Assembly (NCBI GenBank): GCA_025602905.1
Contig: JAHLKI010000037.1
Span: 1 to 64,000, forward strand
Length of the DNA stretch: 64,000 bases
From: Phlyctochytrium arcticum
Taxonomy: Eukaryota; Chytridiomycota; Chytridiomycetes; Chytridiales; Chytridiaceae
Direction of reading: 5' to 3'
Shown piece by piece: positions 36,601 to 46,841 of this stretch. Position 1 is the stretch's first letter. Each line of letters starts with the position of its first letter. A program made the position numbers and the translations under genes. Below the pieces are notes generated by a model. That model was not told the DNA's origin and made no database searches. It saw nothing but the letters and a program-made list of their open reading frames with translations.

Positions 36601-36749
36601 ACGTTGTGGATGCGGCAAGGGCGTTTAAACGGGAACGAGTTTCGGCGTATGCGACCCAAATCTTGACCAGAATGGGGCCTGTGACCATACCCGCAAGTCC
36701 GTGGTTTGACGACGACGATGATTTAGGGAGTGTTGGTGTAGGTGCCTAA
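33652..36749 (+). CDS. INTS6: Integrator complex subunit 6 (INTS6)-like protein
   Basis: INTS6 is part of Integrator, which cleaves snRNA and paused nascent transcripts at RNA polymerase II and recruits PP2A. Seen: an N-terminal von Willebrand A domain starting MLFIFVLDSSTSM (MIDAS DxSxS) followed by TYLDSAKAAISHFFK, KYMLVSYEEPYYK, ISVAGASFGAAFEYLDCYG, FWFTDGSSF and PEPFRWDQRLFTFWLTPE, the last very close to animal INTS6. A middle region contains PFGTLKYSGSTQTVSLYI and AMAAIGLQQLWPKELPVDIH. A Pro/Ser-rich linker (36200-36420) leads to a C-terminal helical block LHSLLWQFPRYYNEAALLDI with DAARAFKRERVSAYATQI, like the INTS6/SAGE1 C-terminal domain. About nine introns. The start is the ATG opening the VWA beta strand. 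The gene appears complete. Confidence 0.85.
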
Positions 36750-36811
36750 CTATAGATAGAAACTGTATTCACCTAGAGTAAAGGATGATTTCTAATTTAT
36801 GTCGATAACAC

Positions 36812-38144
36812 CTAGACTGCAACCAGCGTCTGTCCACCTGTCCATGTTTCGCCGGGCTTGAGCTCAACGGGCTGCGCAACATGTCCGACCTGAATTTTAG
36901 AGCCATTCAGCAAATGTAGGGCAAAGTCAGCTTCTTTCTCATTTCCTTACCTCTACACAAATCATGTTGTGATATTCCTCGTCCCCAAAGTCGGCCATGG
37001 CTTTAGCCTTGTCGACCCATGGGTTCCACACCACTAAAAAATGACAGTTCATCAAATCTGGACGACAGAACCCCCATTTATGAGCACAATTACTCACCAA
37101 CATCCGGGAAGTTGTCTTTGACCACAACCACTCCACCGCCAATCGCCGTACCCTGAATAGTAATAGCATCCCCCTTGACTCCCTCATACACCCGGTCAAC
37201 CTCGCTGGCGACCGTGACGCGTTCCCGGTCTTCCGAGTTTTGCGTGGTGCCACCGGTCACCTTATCTACGAACGCGGATCCCGTCAACCCTGCAACGGCC
37301 ACAGTGGCAATCTCGGCGACTTTAAAGTACGTGTGCAGAAGGGTGGTGAAGGGGTATGCAGTTTTTGAAGGGTTGTGGATGGAGAGCTGGGTCCGCAGCG
37401 TGTTGGCGGTCAGAGTGACGTGGTAGGTCAGACGGAAATCTGTGTGGGAATAAATGTCAATGCTACTAGTAGATGCTGGAATGATAACTTTTACTTACCA
37501 TGCTGCCATAATTCGCGAAGGTTCTCGGGGACATTCTCGGGTGTCAGCTCTATATCCACGCATTCTCGTAAATACACGGGGTCACCCAAGGAGAATAAAA
37601 TCAAATACTGACCGAACGCGACAACAGTTTCTGCAGCTGTATCTTTGGTTGCGCCAACCCATCTCCACCTATTGCCGACATCATCAGTCATGCTGTAAAT
37701 CAGTGCGGAAGACAAGACCTACTTTGAGTTACGGGCAAATCCGTGCTGGGGAAGTTTAGAGGTCGGGATCGTTCCAAAGTGGGGAAAGACCAGGGGACTA
37801 TTTGGCGAGTTTAAGGTAATGATGAGACATTGTCAAATAAGAACGTACATTCCCCCACGAATGGCCTTGGTTCCATTTAAGATGGCATTAGAGCTGTATC
37901 TCACGCGTCAGAACAGTAAGTGCGATAGAACGGTTCGTAGTAAGCAGACCTCAGGAAGATCCGTTCCAGTCCGTGCACCTTCCAGCTCGTCACTGTTGCG
38001 CCATAATAATAGATGTCGGCCGTGCTATCGCCGTGGGTAACGACGACTTTGGCCGGGTCTGATGTATCGACTATTCTCAAAACCACTTGATTAATGAATT
38101 CTGCATCAATGATGATGAGAAAAAAACCTATACATACCTGGCAT
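36812..38144 (-). CDS. Glucose-6-phosphate 1-epimerase (hexose-6-phosphate mutarotase, YMR099C type)
   Basis: This cytosolic aldose-1-epimerase-fold enzyme interconverts alpha and beta glucose-6-phosphate. Seen: VVLRIVDTSDPAKVVVTHGD, IYYYGATVTSWKVHGLER, LNGTKAIRGGIPLVFPHFG, LPQHGFARNSKWRWVG (with the catalytic His region), DFRLTYHVTLTANTLRTQL, PFTTLLHTYFKV, DRVYEG, VVVVKDNFPDVVVWNPWVDK, YHNMICVEVGHVAQPVELKP and GETWTGGQTLVAV at the end. The first exon is only ATGCCAG, joined to AATTCATTAATCAAG (MPEFINQVVLRI). About six introns. It lies between INTS6 and TAP42, 62 bases from the end of INTS6. Confidence 0.92.
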
Positions 38145-38364
38145 GATATGAGTGGGTAATTGAGAGTAGGGGAGTATAGGTTTTTCGGCAATGTTTTTGT
38201 TGGTGGTCAAGATGAGAGAGAGCCGAGGAAATCGCCGAATTGGCGAAACGTCACATCCTGGCCGAAAACTGTGCCACCCCCAGTCGGCCTTTGTGAAGTT
38301 GCCAGTTGGAAGACCTTGCCCCAAGTACATTTTGGCATAGATTCCAATAGTAAAACTCAGCGAA

Positions 38365-39715
38365 ATGGCAGCAACTGATGCCCTCCCACTCAAGACTGAA
38401 TTCCACAACGCAACAACCCTATACCACGCCCTCGAAGACTCCCCGCTCGCTTCCGCCGATCCCGCATACCAGGTCCGTGTACGCACACTCACCCCAAAAA
38501 TGTAGATCACTTACATAAAAGAATGTAGAAAGATGTCCATACAGCCATTACATCTCTTGCGCGGTGCGCAACGCTGATCGACACGATTGGAATCTTTAGC
38601 ACGAACGAGATATTGGAGGATGTGAATACGGGGGATTTGCGGTATTTGTTTATGCTCTGAAGGTGATGGAGGCGCCGTTGGATTGACTAGGGTTTTCGTT
38701 ATAGGTTTCTGTTGGTGGATGCATATCTGGGCGATCTGATTTATAAATCCATGGGTCGAGATCGGCTGGATATCCTAAAAGATTCCCAGGTACAGACGAT
38801 GCGCCGCGCGTCATGGCATGAATGATTATTGAACGGGGGTTCAGATGCACTATGAACGATTTTTGGCAACCTGCGAGCAACACGAGATTTTGAGTAAAGA
38901 GGACCGCAAATTTTTGGAAATACAAATGAAGGGCGGGATCCCGGACCCGGACCGGCGACGAACCGAAAAGATTGCTCGGTTTAAACGGGAGAAGGCTACC
39001 AAAGATAAAATCAAGGTATTATGCCTTTTGAATTTGTAGATTCTGGATGGGGACTGACACTAAATGTATAGCAACTCCACGACCAAATCGCGCTCCAAGC
39101 TAAACCGGCCCATACCGACCCCGACGCAATCGACGAAGAACTGGACCGGGATATAATCCTGACGACTGTGGATCTCTTCATCCAACGGACGATCGAGAAT
39201 TTGACATTGATTGTGGATGAGCGGGCGTTACTGGAGCGGATGGCCAAGGCGCGGTTGGAGATGGGCCCGGTTGAGCGCTCGGAGCGAGAGTCTGGGGATG
39301 ATTCGAGGCTGGATTCACATCCGCCACCCCAAATGAAGCACCAAGGGCCATTGATGGCTCAAGATGGAAAGGTAAACGCCAACTTGAATCCCATGCCGTT
39401 CTCACATTAATGTAATTGTCGGGATAGATTCTTCGCCCGTTTACCCTAACCTCTCAACGCAACGCCCTCCTCAACCAAGTCTTTCAACCCGGACACACAC
39501 TCCCATCCCTCTCAGTCGAAGAATACCTGGAGCGCGAAATGGAGCGGGGGAATTTCCTGTCGGGCGGCACAAACGAAGACATGGCCGCCGCTGCCGTGCT
39601 GCACAATGAAGAGGACGAGGCCGCCGCGGATGCAGAGACGATGAAGCAACGCGAGTGGGATGAATTTAAGGATGTGACACCGAAAGGATGGGGAAATCGG
39701 TATAACAAGGGATGA
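38365..39715 (+). CDS. TAP42: TAP42 / alpha4 (IGBP1) family PP2A-associated regulator
   Basis: Tap42 binds and protects the catalytic subunits of PP2A-type phosphatases and acts downstream of TOR. Seen: start MAATDALPLKTEFHNATTLY, helices LARCATLIDTIGIFSTNEI and LRFLLVDAYLGDLIYKSMGR, a basic segment RRRTEKIARFKREKATKDK typical of the phosphatase-binding face, LDRDIILTTVDLFIQRTIEN, and the conserved C-terminus EWDEFKDVTPKGWGNRYNKG with the TSQRNALLNQVFQPGHTLPS block before it. About five introns. The protein looks full length. The start codon lies 220 bases from the divergent epimerase start. Confidence 0.93.
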
Positions 39716-39854
39716 GCACAAGTGAAACTTCGGAGCGTCATAAATATATATATATATATATGTATAGAAACCAATTGGCCAGAAGATATACAGCAAAAAC
39801 GAGAAAAAAACGCAACAGCCCATGTATATATATATAAAAGAAGGAAAAACTAGT

Positions 39855-41132
39855 CTAAAGAATGCGCATATCGCGTCCGGCCGCCTGATATTTTTGCACA
39901 ATCTGTTCCAGCGACAGCGCCTGCATGTCCTCTAAGAGACAGTCCAATTCATTTTTATGGAACCCAGAGTCGGCGCGGTGCTTGGTTGGTGGGGCTGCAC
40001 GGGAGGCGTGCATGTGGATTGTTTTGGTTACGGATGCGGGGAGAACAAAGGTGGAGTGGGGGCGGGGGAGAGAGCGGGCTGTTGTGGGTGATTGTTGGTG
40101 GGTTGCGGGTGTTGGTTGCTGTTGTTCGGGAGTGATGGGGTGAATTTGGGGACGGGGACGTTGAAATCGGGCGGATGAGCGGCGGGATAGTGTGCATTCT
40201 TCCATGGACCGGCGGGCCAGGGCGTAATGTGCCGACAGTGATTTCTTGGACGGCGGCGGAGGTAGGGAATTTTGTTTAATGGGTGTTGGTGGTGGTGAAG
40301 GTTCTTGTAAGTGCGTTGGAGATGCGATGACAGAGGGAGGGTACTGCTGCTGCTCCAGTTGAGACTGGAGATCCTCTTTTTTGAGGTTTTGCGCGGCTCT
40401 AATTTTCGAAAAGACAGAGTCGAGGGCTTCCATTTGAGCATCCAGGTGAGCCGAGACGGATGTCAAGGTCACGGGTGGTTGACTGGCCAATGCGTTGGGT
40501 AGCGGCGTCATCATGGCTTTGGGGGATGACGAGAATTTATGGTGTTGCGAGGATGCAGAGGATGACAGAAGGAGGTTGGAGGATGAGTGGTTGGCGTGGA
40601 TTGAGATGGGAGGTGATGGGGTGTATGGGGGAAAAGAGCCTGAAGGTCGTGCTAAATGGACGGGGCGAGACGGTGGAGGTGGGATAATGTCGATTGAGCG
40701 GCGGGCGGGGGAGTGTTGGTGAAGACGGTGATGGTGGGGGTGAGGCACAAACGGTGGGCGGGATAGATCTATCGATTTGTTGCCGCGGGACGGGCCATAC
40801 CCCAGCTCTGCTGTTGGAGGATGGTTCATCATGAGCGTTCGACATGATCCCGCTTTATTGTTTGCTGATGCCGATATCGTAGATGATGTTGATGACCCCG
40901 TCGAGGAGTCCATCATCTCTGCTCGATTCAAAAACACGGGAGTATAAGAATTCATCATTCCCTCCCCGCCATCCTCGTCCTGATCCTCATGAACAACCAC
41001 ACTGTCTGGTCGAGCGGATGATCCAATCGTCAATGTCAGACTAGGGCGAGAAGCTCCTACGGCCGCAACAACAACGTCCGACCCTGGTTTTCGCAGCTTT
41101 TTGCAGAACCGTTTGAGTTGCTTGATGAGCAT
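39855..41132 (-). CDS. Low-complexity protein of unknown function
   Basis: A long single frame rich in Ser, Pro, His and Gln, with no recognised domain. Two ends look ordered: an amphipathic basic N-terminus (MLIKQLKRFCKKLRKPGSD) and a C-terminal acidic helix (ELDCLLEDMQALSLEQIVQK). A coiled-coil-like piece (LDAQMEALDSVFSKIRAAQN) lies in the middle. The frame is open about 17 codons upstream of the chosen ATG (41132) with no other ATG, so a small upstream exon is possible. The composition suggests a disordered regulator or scaffold, but no function can be assigned. Confidence 0.6.
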   Translation of the reverse strand: MLIKQLKRFCKKLRKPGSDVVVAAVGASRPSLTLTIGSSARPDSVVVHEDQDEDGGEGMMNSYTPVFLNRAEMMDSSTGSSTSSTISASANNKAGSCRTLMMNHPPTAELGYGPSRGNKSIDLSRPPFVPHPHHHRLHQHSPARRSIDIIPPPPSRPVHLARPSGSFPPYTPSPPISIHANHSSSNLLLSSSASSQHHKFSSSPKAMMTPLPNALASQPPVTLTSVSAHLDAQMEALDSVFSKIRAAQNLKKEDLQSQLEQQQYPPSVIASPTHLQEPSPPPTPIKQNSLPPPPSKKSLSAHYALARRSMEECTLSRRSSARFQRPRPQIHPITPEQQQPTPATHQQSPTTARSLPRPHSTFVLPASVTKTIHMHASRAAPPTKHRADSGFHKNELDCLLEDMQALSLEQIVQKYQAAGRDMRIL

Positions 41133-41942
41133 TCCAGTGTCTTCTAGTATTTGATTCGCCAATTCTCCTCTATGCTCCTCTCTTCAAAGATCCTCCAATA
41201 GATCCGTTTAATATTCGTCGTCGTCGTCGTCGTCGTTTTCGCCCAGTGACAGAAAAAGCTTTTGGCGGTGTTCAAAACCACAACAGCCAGCTTCAGCACC
41301 ACCTGCGCCACCACACCCAGCCTTTGCCCAGTGTCACGGATTGTCGATTTTGCTATGAAGATCCCAACAATCTCAAGCATAACTGTGAATAATAGAAAGG
41401 TAGAGTTTGAATACAGTTATCCTTAAGACCGCCACCTAACATTCGCCACGAAAATACAGGATCGAAATACAGGACGCCATTCCGATGGCGATGGGCAGAG
41501 ATGATTGTCGCGAAACTTACGCGCTTTTCCGTATATCCTTTACCAAGAGCCCAAGTCTGGAAACCACATTAAATGAGACCTTCTACCACAAGCAAACGAG
41601 GAGGAGGACGCCTCAAAAGCCATTTAAACTGAGAGGCTTCCTGCAACGACAAGAACTGCCCAACTATATACGAGACCAACGAAGGCCGATGATCCTTACA
41701 CGACAAGCTTACCCCTCTCTGGTTGCAATGATCTGTGCATTGTATCGGCCTGAAAATGGAATCCAATCTCAATACTATTCAAGAAGTCGCAGCAACAGAA
41801 GGCGGTCAAAGAAAGACGCATAGGAGAAGCAACCAGCAATTCACGCCAACGTATTCTAGCAATGCTCACCATATCTTCACTTGTCAGAGTTCTTCGCATT
41901 GTCAGTGACGACGGATGCAACTGTTACATCGCCGAAATCACC
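41133..41942. other. Unassigned interval upstream of the low-complexity gene
   Basis: Contains the triplet repeat and two frames (41144-41380 minus, hydrophobic; 41485-41823 plus, 112 codons, Arg-rich) that I cannot connect to any family or to neighbouring exons. Nothing here is supported as a gene. Confidence 0.4.
41216..41236. repeat. (CGT)n triplet repeat
   Basis: About seven CGT/TCG units just upstream of the preceding gene. A similar CGTCGTCG tract recurs near 47155 and 47205. Confidence 0.85.
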
Positions 41943-43670
41943 ATTCCCACTTGACAGGCCGCATTGAAGTCAGGATGGCGCCGCCTACGATTGTCGTTGA
42001 ATACCCGGTGTACGACGCTCGCCGCAGGAGGGCAGAGAAGCGTGAGATGAGGATTGGGATATCAGGGATATATTGGGATCGGTGGAGGGAAGAGGTGAAA
42101 GTGGGTCAGATCATTTACGCGAGCGGATGGTCCAAGATGTCGTCTTAATCGCGGAAACCATGATCGACACTTCAGGAATATTCACGGAAGTCCCGCAACC
42201 TTTCTATTCCTATTATTGCGAAGCGACTGTGGCGGACCGGCATGGCAATGCAGTTCGAGTGCAAAGGCTACAGGAAGCACCGTCGGGCACGGAGCAGGCC
42301 CCGGCTGAGGCGACTGTCATTGGAAGGGTCGGAAGTCTCCATCCATTAGTCCGGGTACGCCACTTGGTGGGAGAGGGAACGTCGCCGAGCGAGTACCGTA
42401 CAATTGTCGCCGTCAATCTCCGCCGCGGGCAACACCGCCGCGGAGACAACATTACCATTAGAGGGCAGTTGATATCCCTAAATTCGATGAGAGTGTCAGA
42501 GGTCGTTTCAGCGGGAACACCGGGCGTGCACGAGTTGTGTCAACAACTCCCACTGTCTTTCGCTTAGAGTGGGTCCCGCGTTGCTCCTGTTTGGAAAAGG
42601 GAGCAGTTTGTCCGCCCGTGCCCTTAGGACCTGCAACATTGTCACCCGCAAAGAAATATTAGCCAAATTTGACGAGGATGAGGAGTACCTCCGGCAAGCC
42701 CGATTCGCGTTGATGGACAACCCCCAGTGCACCCAAGCCTCAGAGGCCCTATGGGCGGAGATGACGCGTGTCACCGGCCTACCACTCCGTATGGGTGAAG
42801 CCTTGGAGCTTTTTGAGGATTTGGAGGAGGGCAACCTCATGTAGCCGCGGTCCCATCAGGCAGGCCTGGCAGGCAGAGGACGGTCCCGGTCGGTAAACCG
42901 CAAGGACCTAAACGAATTCCGAAATCAGAAGACGGTAGTAATATGTAATTAGGAAAAGAAACACTCATTGTTTCCAAACACCATGTCGCATACACAAGCC
43001 CTCTCAAAACAGCCGCAAGTCGGGCACGACTACTATTGCCAAGCAACAGTAGCGCATGCAACGCAACCTGGGAAGTTGCATCTCTACTGTCCATTCTCTC
43101 TTCACCACAACAACCTTTACATGGTAGCACCACCTTCGTTGGAACCACGAAACAACTTAGGCTCAACTTTAACTCAATCAACCGCTTCCTCTGCACCCGC
43201 CATGTCGGACACTCCTCTTCCACCTCCTCGGTCTTCGGTCTCCAAACCCAGGGACGATGCCTTTGACAACTTCGAGTCCAAGTTGAACGCCTACAAGAAG
43301 TCAAGAACATTACCGAACGCGGCACAGCAAAAGCAACTGCAGGTGGAGAAGTGGAGTGGTGTCTCGTGACAGCGTCGACGTTGCCTACCGGGTGGGGCAG
43401 GTATCCCACGAAAACCACCAAGAGTCACTGGGCGCTGCAATGGGGTATAGGGAGACCGGAACGAGTTGCCTTTGGGAGCGGTATACTTATTGTATCAACA
43501 AGAATATTACGTTGGGTTGGAGGCAGCAGACGCACACCGCAAACAGTCACGCCACGCAAGAGGAAGACCACATTGATCTCAATGTTATCAATGAGGCAGA
43601 CATTGATGTTTCTGCATTTCTCAAAGACCGCGCCTCGTTTCCTATCATGCCACCCATTGATTCAATTTGA
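41943..43670 (+). other. Unassigned multi-exon-like locus with duplicated YYCxATVA motif
   Basis: Several consecutive plus-strand frames look coding but do not join into one reading frame: 42127-42567 (MVQDVVLIAETM... SYYCEATVADRHGNAV ... RTIVAVNLRRGQHRRGDNI, a strand-rich stretch), about 42569-42844 (KEILAKFDEDEEYLRQARFA, MGEALELFEDLEEGNLM), 42968-43369 (VGHDYYCQATVAHATQPG, then MSDTPLPPPRSSVSKPRDDA) and 43380-43670 (DHIDLNVINEADIDVSAFLK). YYCEATVA and YYCQATVA are encoded with mostly third-position differences, so both were probably coding. It could be a gene with non-obvious introns, two damaged paralogues, or a mobile-element remnant. No family was recognised. Confidence 0.45.
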
Positions 43671-44000
43671 TCACTGTTCGGTTTTTTCTTCGATTTGCCT
43701 ATATTTTGTCCCTTCTCTCTGTATTATGCATTGTCTTTTAGTAATAAAAGCCGTAAATCTTACCCCTTATCGGACGACAGTACGATTGAAGCAGTCTCTT
43801 TACCCTCCCAAAAAAAGTTCCCACACTTTTCTACAATTGAAATAGGTTAACCAAGTCTAATTTTTACACATAGGGTACCAAGAAAAATAACATAAATACA
43901 AAAAAAAACAACGTCTATACTAACTAAAAAGATTTATATAAAAGCAGGAGAGAGAGGGGCGGAAGGAAATGTAACAGATAAAAAAAATGTGGAAATAAAT
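43671..44000. other. Intergenic region
   Basis: 330 AT-rich bases upstream of the TBC gene's stop codon; includes a polyadenylation-like AATAAA at 43741-43747. No gene seen. Confidence 0.5.
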
Positions 44001-46841
44001 CTAAGAGACAGAGGAGGGAGGAGTAGTAGTACTTGACGCGATTTTCCGAACGAGTTTCATGAACCGATCTGCATCCCCAATACAAAAGGCTTGGACATCC
44101 GCTGACGGTCCACCGGCTCCACCCGCCAATACACATTGAACCGTCTCGATATTGACCGCGAGGAGTTGAGGTTCGAGGTAGACCAGGATAGCGAGTGAGA
44201 TGGAGGGAAGGGCGTTGTGGCCGTGAAGAATAAAGTAGTCCCAGCAGCGGGTTACAGTTGCAAAGGGGAGGATGCCTTCCCATCTTTTTCCTGATGTGGA
44301 GGAGTCGGGGGTGGATGGGCGGCCATCATCCGATCGATGACGCCGTAAAGGTGGAGATGTCCAAGTCAAAGTCAAAAAAAGGGATCGATACCAACTCGGC
44401 AAAAACGAATCAATCGTAATACTTCCCCGTCGAAACCGGGCCGCCAGTCGTGGGGCCACAGATTCCAATCGTGATTCAAAGAGTGTACATTCCTGGCTCA
44501 AGTCCTGCTGGTATAGGGTACGTAACCGGTAAAATCCGCGACTCTGCATGGGGGAATGGAAGAGATGGATGAGGGCCATGAATGCCCGTTCTTCTTCCAT
44601 GACGGTTAGGAGCATGGCGGCTACCCAGTTCATGCCGGAGACATAACCCATTTCCGTATCATAGCTGGCTATCGCACGTAACAGGCGAGTTAAGGCTTGA
44701 TGACCCGGTCCTTGACGCTGCATAAACCATATATGGTTTTGGAACGTTTTGGCGACTTCAAGGGTTAAGGTAGAGTCAAACGGGGAGGGCTGGGATGCGG
44801 AATCGTGGTATTTTGTGATGAAATCGGATTCGGCCGTGCCGATTTGGTCCGGGGTCATGAGGGTGTAGAGATGGGAGGAGGAGGTGAGTAGAGAGTACCA
44901 GGCGTGGCCGCGCCAGTGTTGGGGCACCCCCTTCGCAAACCGCGCAAAAAATTTCGGGGTACGAGCAAACGCATACAAGGGTGAAATCGCCACTTTTCGG
45001 GGTGCCGATGCATTTTCAACGGAAAGTAGGGTAGGTGCTCCAATGGATTGACGGGCAGCGGCGTAGGATTGAAGAAGGGAGGGGTGAACCGAGACTTCAA
45101 AAGCCATGTCACGCCATTTTTTTGAGCGTTGGCGTTCTTTGGCGAGGAAATGGGCTTCGGCTTCTTTATCATTTTTGGTTTTGGGTGAATCGAAAATGAC
45201 GAGGCCGTAGGGGTCGGCTCGGCAGTACAGTTCGTCGACGAATTCAAAGAATTGATCCGAGGAGGTTCGGCTGGATGCGTCTAGGGATTTGCGGGGGCGG
45301 ATGGGGGATGATGGTTGTTGGCGGGCTATTGTGCCTGGATCGCGGCTGACCGAGCGAGCACGGCGTGAGCGCCATGATTTTGTAGACCGGCTGGAGCGTT
45401 GACTGAGGGAGCGGGGGAAATGGGGGCGGTCGGACGTATCGGTGGATTTGCGGGGAGCGCGGGAACGGGTAGACGGGCTTGGCGACCGGGTCCGGCTCGG
45501 TGACCGGGTTCGTGATCCCGACGACGTGGTCGCCCACAACTCTCTAAACCGGCTGCGTAAGGATGGAGCCGCCGACATGTTGGTGTCGGTTGAATTCGTA
45601 AAGGAAGTATCCATAGAAGTACCCGATACATGGCGCGATCGACGGCCACTGGAAGATCGTTCAGCGGCCGGGGCAGCAGCAGCCATATTGATTGTGTTAC
45701 TGTTGAATGATGGAGAAATGTTGGCCAGCAACGGGGAGGTGGGCCGCGGAGATGGGTGGAGGGGCCGGATCCGCGGAAATGTATTGGTAGTGGGTTGTTG
45801 ATGGGTTGGGCTCGTCCGGCGAGGCTGGACAATGACTTCATTACTATAGGCTTTGCGCAAGTGTTTGGGTTTCTCGACGCGGTCAGGGGATGAAAAGGAG
45901 AGGCGGTGGTTGAGGGTCCGATGGGAGGGCGGGAGTTGAAGGAGTGGAGTAGTATCGCCACCGCTGCGAGGGGAAGACGGGCGAGAAGAGCGAGAGCCAA
46001 GGCGAGCGGGTGCAACTGGGGTTTCACGATCAAATCCGGCGGATTTTTTATGTTTGAGTTGTTGTTCTGCAAAACCGCCATGAGCCGTCCGTTCCAGCCC
46101 CGATCCCAATTGTCGATACGAAGGTTCCCTTCGAATCGTCTGTTCCGGCTGGTATCCCGTACTCGCGGCATTTCCAGTAAAGACGGATCCAAACACTTCT
46201 TCGGCAAACTGACGACCGGCATGCTCCGGATGACTCGCAAATGTATTTGTGTCGATATGGACGTTTTCGATGCGGGTCAAAATGTCGGAGAATTCCCAAC
46301 CCGTGGCCAGGGATCCCAATGTCAAGCGATGCGAGTCTGTATTGGGTGGTGGTGATTGACTGCGGGCAGTCGGGGTTGATCTGGCGGATGGCTTTTGGTG
46401 ATGAATCTGTTGGTGATGCGTGGGGAGGATGGTGGCATGGGGAGGATGAGTGGGAGCTTGACGTGATGGGGGTGGTGGGTAATGTTCCGCAATCCCCGAA
46501 TCTGTCCGTTTCCTCTGTTGTTGCTGTTCCTGCAGCTGAAAAGATGATGACGGCGACAATGGCGGCGGCGAGGAGACTTCATTCCTCGTCCGGCTTTTCC
46601 AGTCTTCAATCTTGTTGACCAATGCCGCACTCGGCGGTAAAAAAGAGCGACCCATAGCAATAGCTAGCTGGTAATCGGCCTCGGCAGCCTCCAAGGGATC
46701 CTGTTGGATGACTGACTCTGGCGGGGTCTCTGGCCCTTGCTCAAAGTCGCTAAAGTCGAACAGTTGGGTCCGTGGCGGAGAGCCTGACGGCGGAGGAGGA
46801 GGACGTTGAGTATGCAACGAGGACAATAGTGGCGGGCTCAT
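44001..46841 (-). CDS. TBC-domain protein (Rab-GAP fold) lacking both catalytic finger residues
   Basis: A single 946-codon frame. The first 550 residues are Ser/Pro/Arg-rich and probably disordered, with RS-like and HQQ tracts (SRSRFRELWATTSSGSRTRS region). The C-terminal third is a TBC domain: motif A RGHAWYSLL is present. The motif that normally reads IxxDxxRT is LTLEVAKTF, so the Arg finger is Lys, and the YxQGM motif is YVSGM, so the Gln finger is Ser. Later parts (FESRLESVAPRLAARF, FLPSWYRSLFLTL, ATVTRCWDYFILHGHNALPS) follow the TBC order, with a small insert. Known TBC Rab-GAPs need both fingers, so this copy may bind a Rab without accelerating hydrolysis. The start is the first in-frame ATG; an upstream exon is possible. 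Confidence 0.82.
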   Translation of the reverse strand: MSPPLLSSLHTQRPPPPPSGSPPRTQLFDFSDFEQGPETPPESVIQQDPLEAAEADYQLAIAMGRSFLPPSAALVNKIEDWKSRTRNEVSSPPPLSPSSSFQLQEQQQQRKRTDSGIAEHYPPPPSRQAPTHPPHATILPTHHQQIHHQKPSARSTPTARSQSPPPNTDSHRLTLGSLATGWEFSDILTRIENVHIDTNTFASHPEHAGRQFAEEVFGSVFTGNAASTGYQPEQTIRREPSYRQLGSGLERTAHGGFAEQQLKHKKSAGFDRETPVAPARLGSRSSRPSSPRSGGDTTPLLQLPPSHRTLNHRLSFSSPDRVEKPKHLRKAYSNEVIVQPRRTSPTHQQPTTNTFPRIRPLHPSPRPTSPLLANISPSFNSNTINMAAAAPAAERSSSGRRSRHVSGTSMDTSFTNSTDTNMSAAPSLRSRFRELWATTSSGSRTRSPSRTRSPSPSTRSRAPRKSTDTSDRPHFPRSLSQRSSRSTKSWRSRRARSVSRDPGTIARQQPSSPIRPRKSLDASSRTSSDQFFEFVDELYCRADPYGLVIFDSPKTKNDKEAEAHFLAKERQRSKKWRDMAFEVSVHPSLLQSYAAARQSIGAPTLLSVENASAPRKVAISPLYAFARTPKFFARFAKGVPQHWRGHAWYSLLTSSSHLYTLMTPDQIGTAESDFITKYHDSASQPSPFDSTLTLEVAKTFQNHIWFMQRQGPGHQALTRLLRAIASYDTEMGYVSGMNWVAAMLLTVMEEERAFMALIHLFHSPMQSRGFYRLRTLYQQDLSQECTLFESRLESVAPRLAARFRRGSITIDSFLPSWYRSLFLTLTWTSPPLRRHRSDDGRPSTPDSSTSGKRWEGILPFATVTRCWDYFILHGHNALPSISLAILVYLEPQLLAVNIETVQCVLAGGAGGPSADVQAFCIGDADRFMKLVRKIASSTTTPPSSVS

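Noticed and set aside
42837..43421. 194-codon minus-strand open frame
   Set aside because: The plus-strand frames over the same bases have more natural composition and share a motif with a neighbour; this looks like their shadow.
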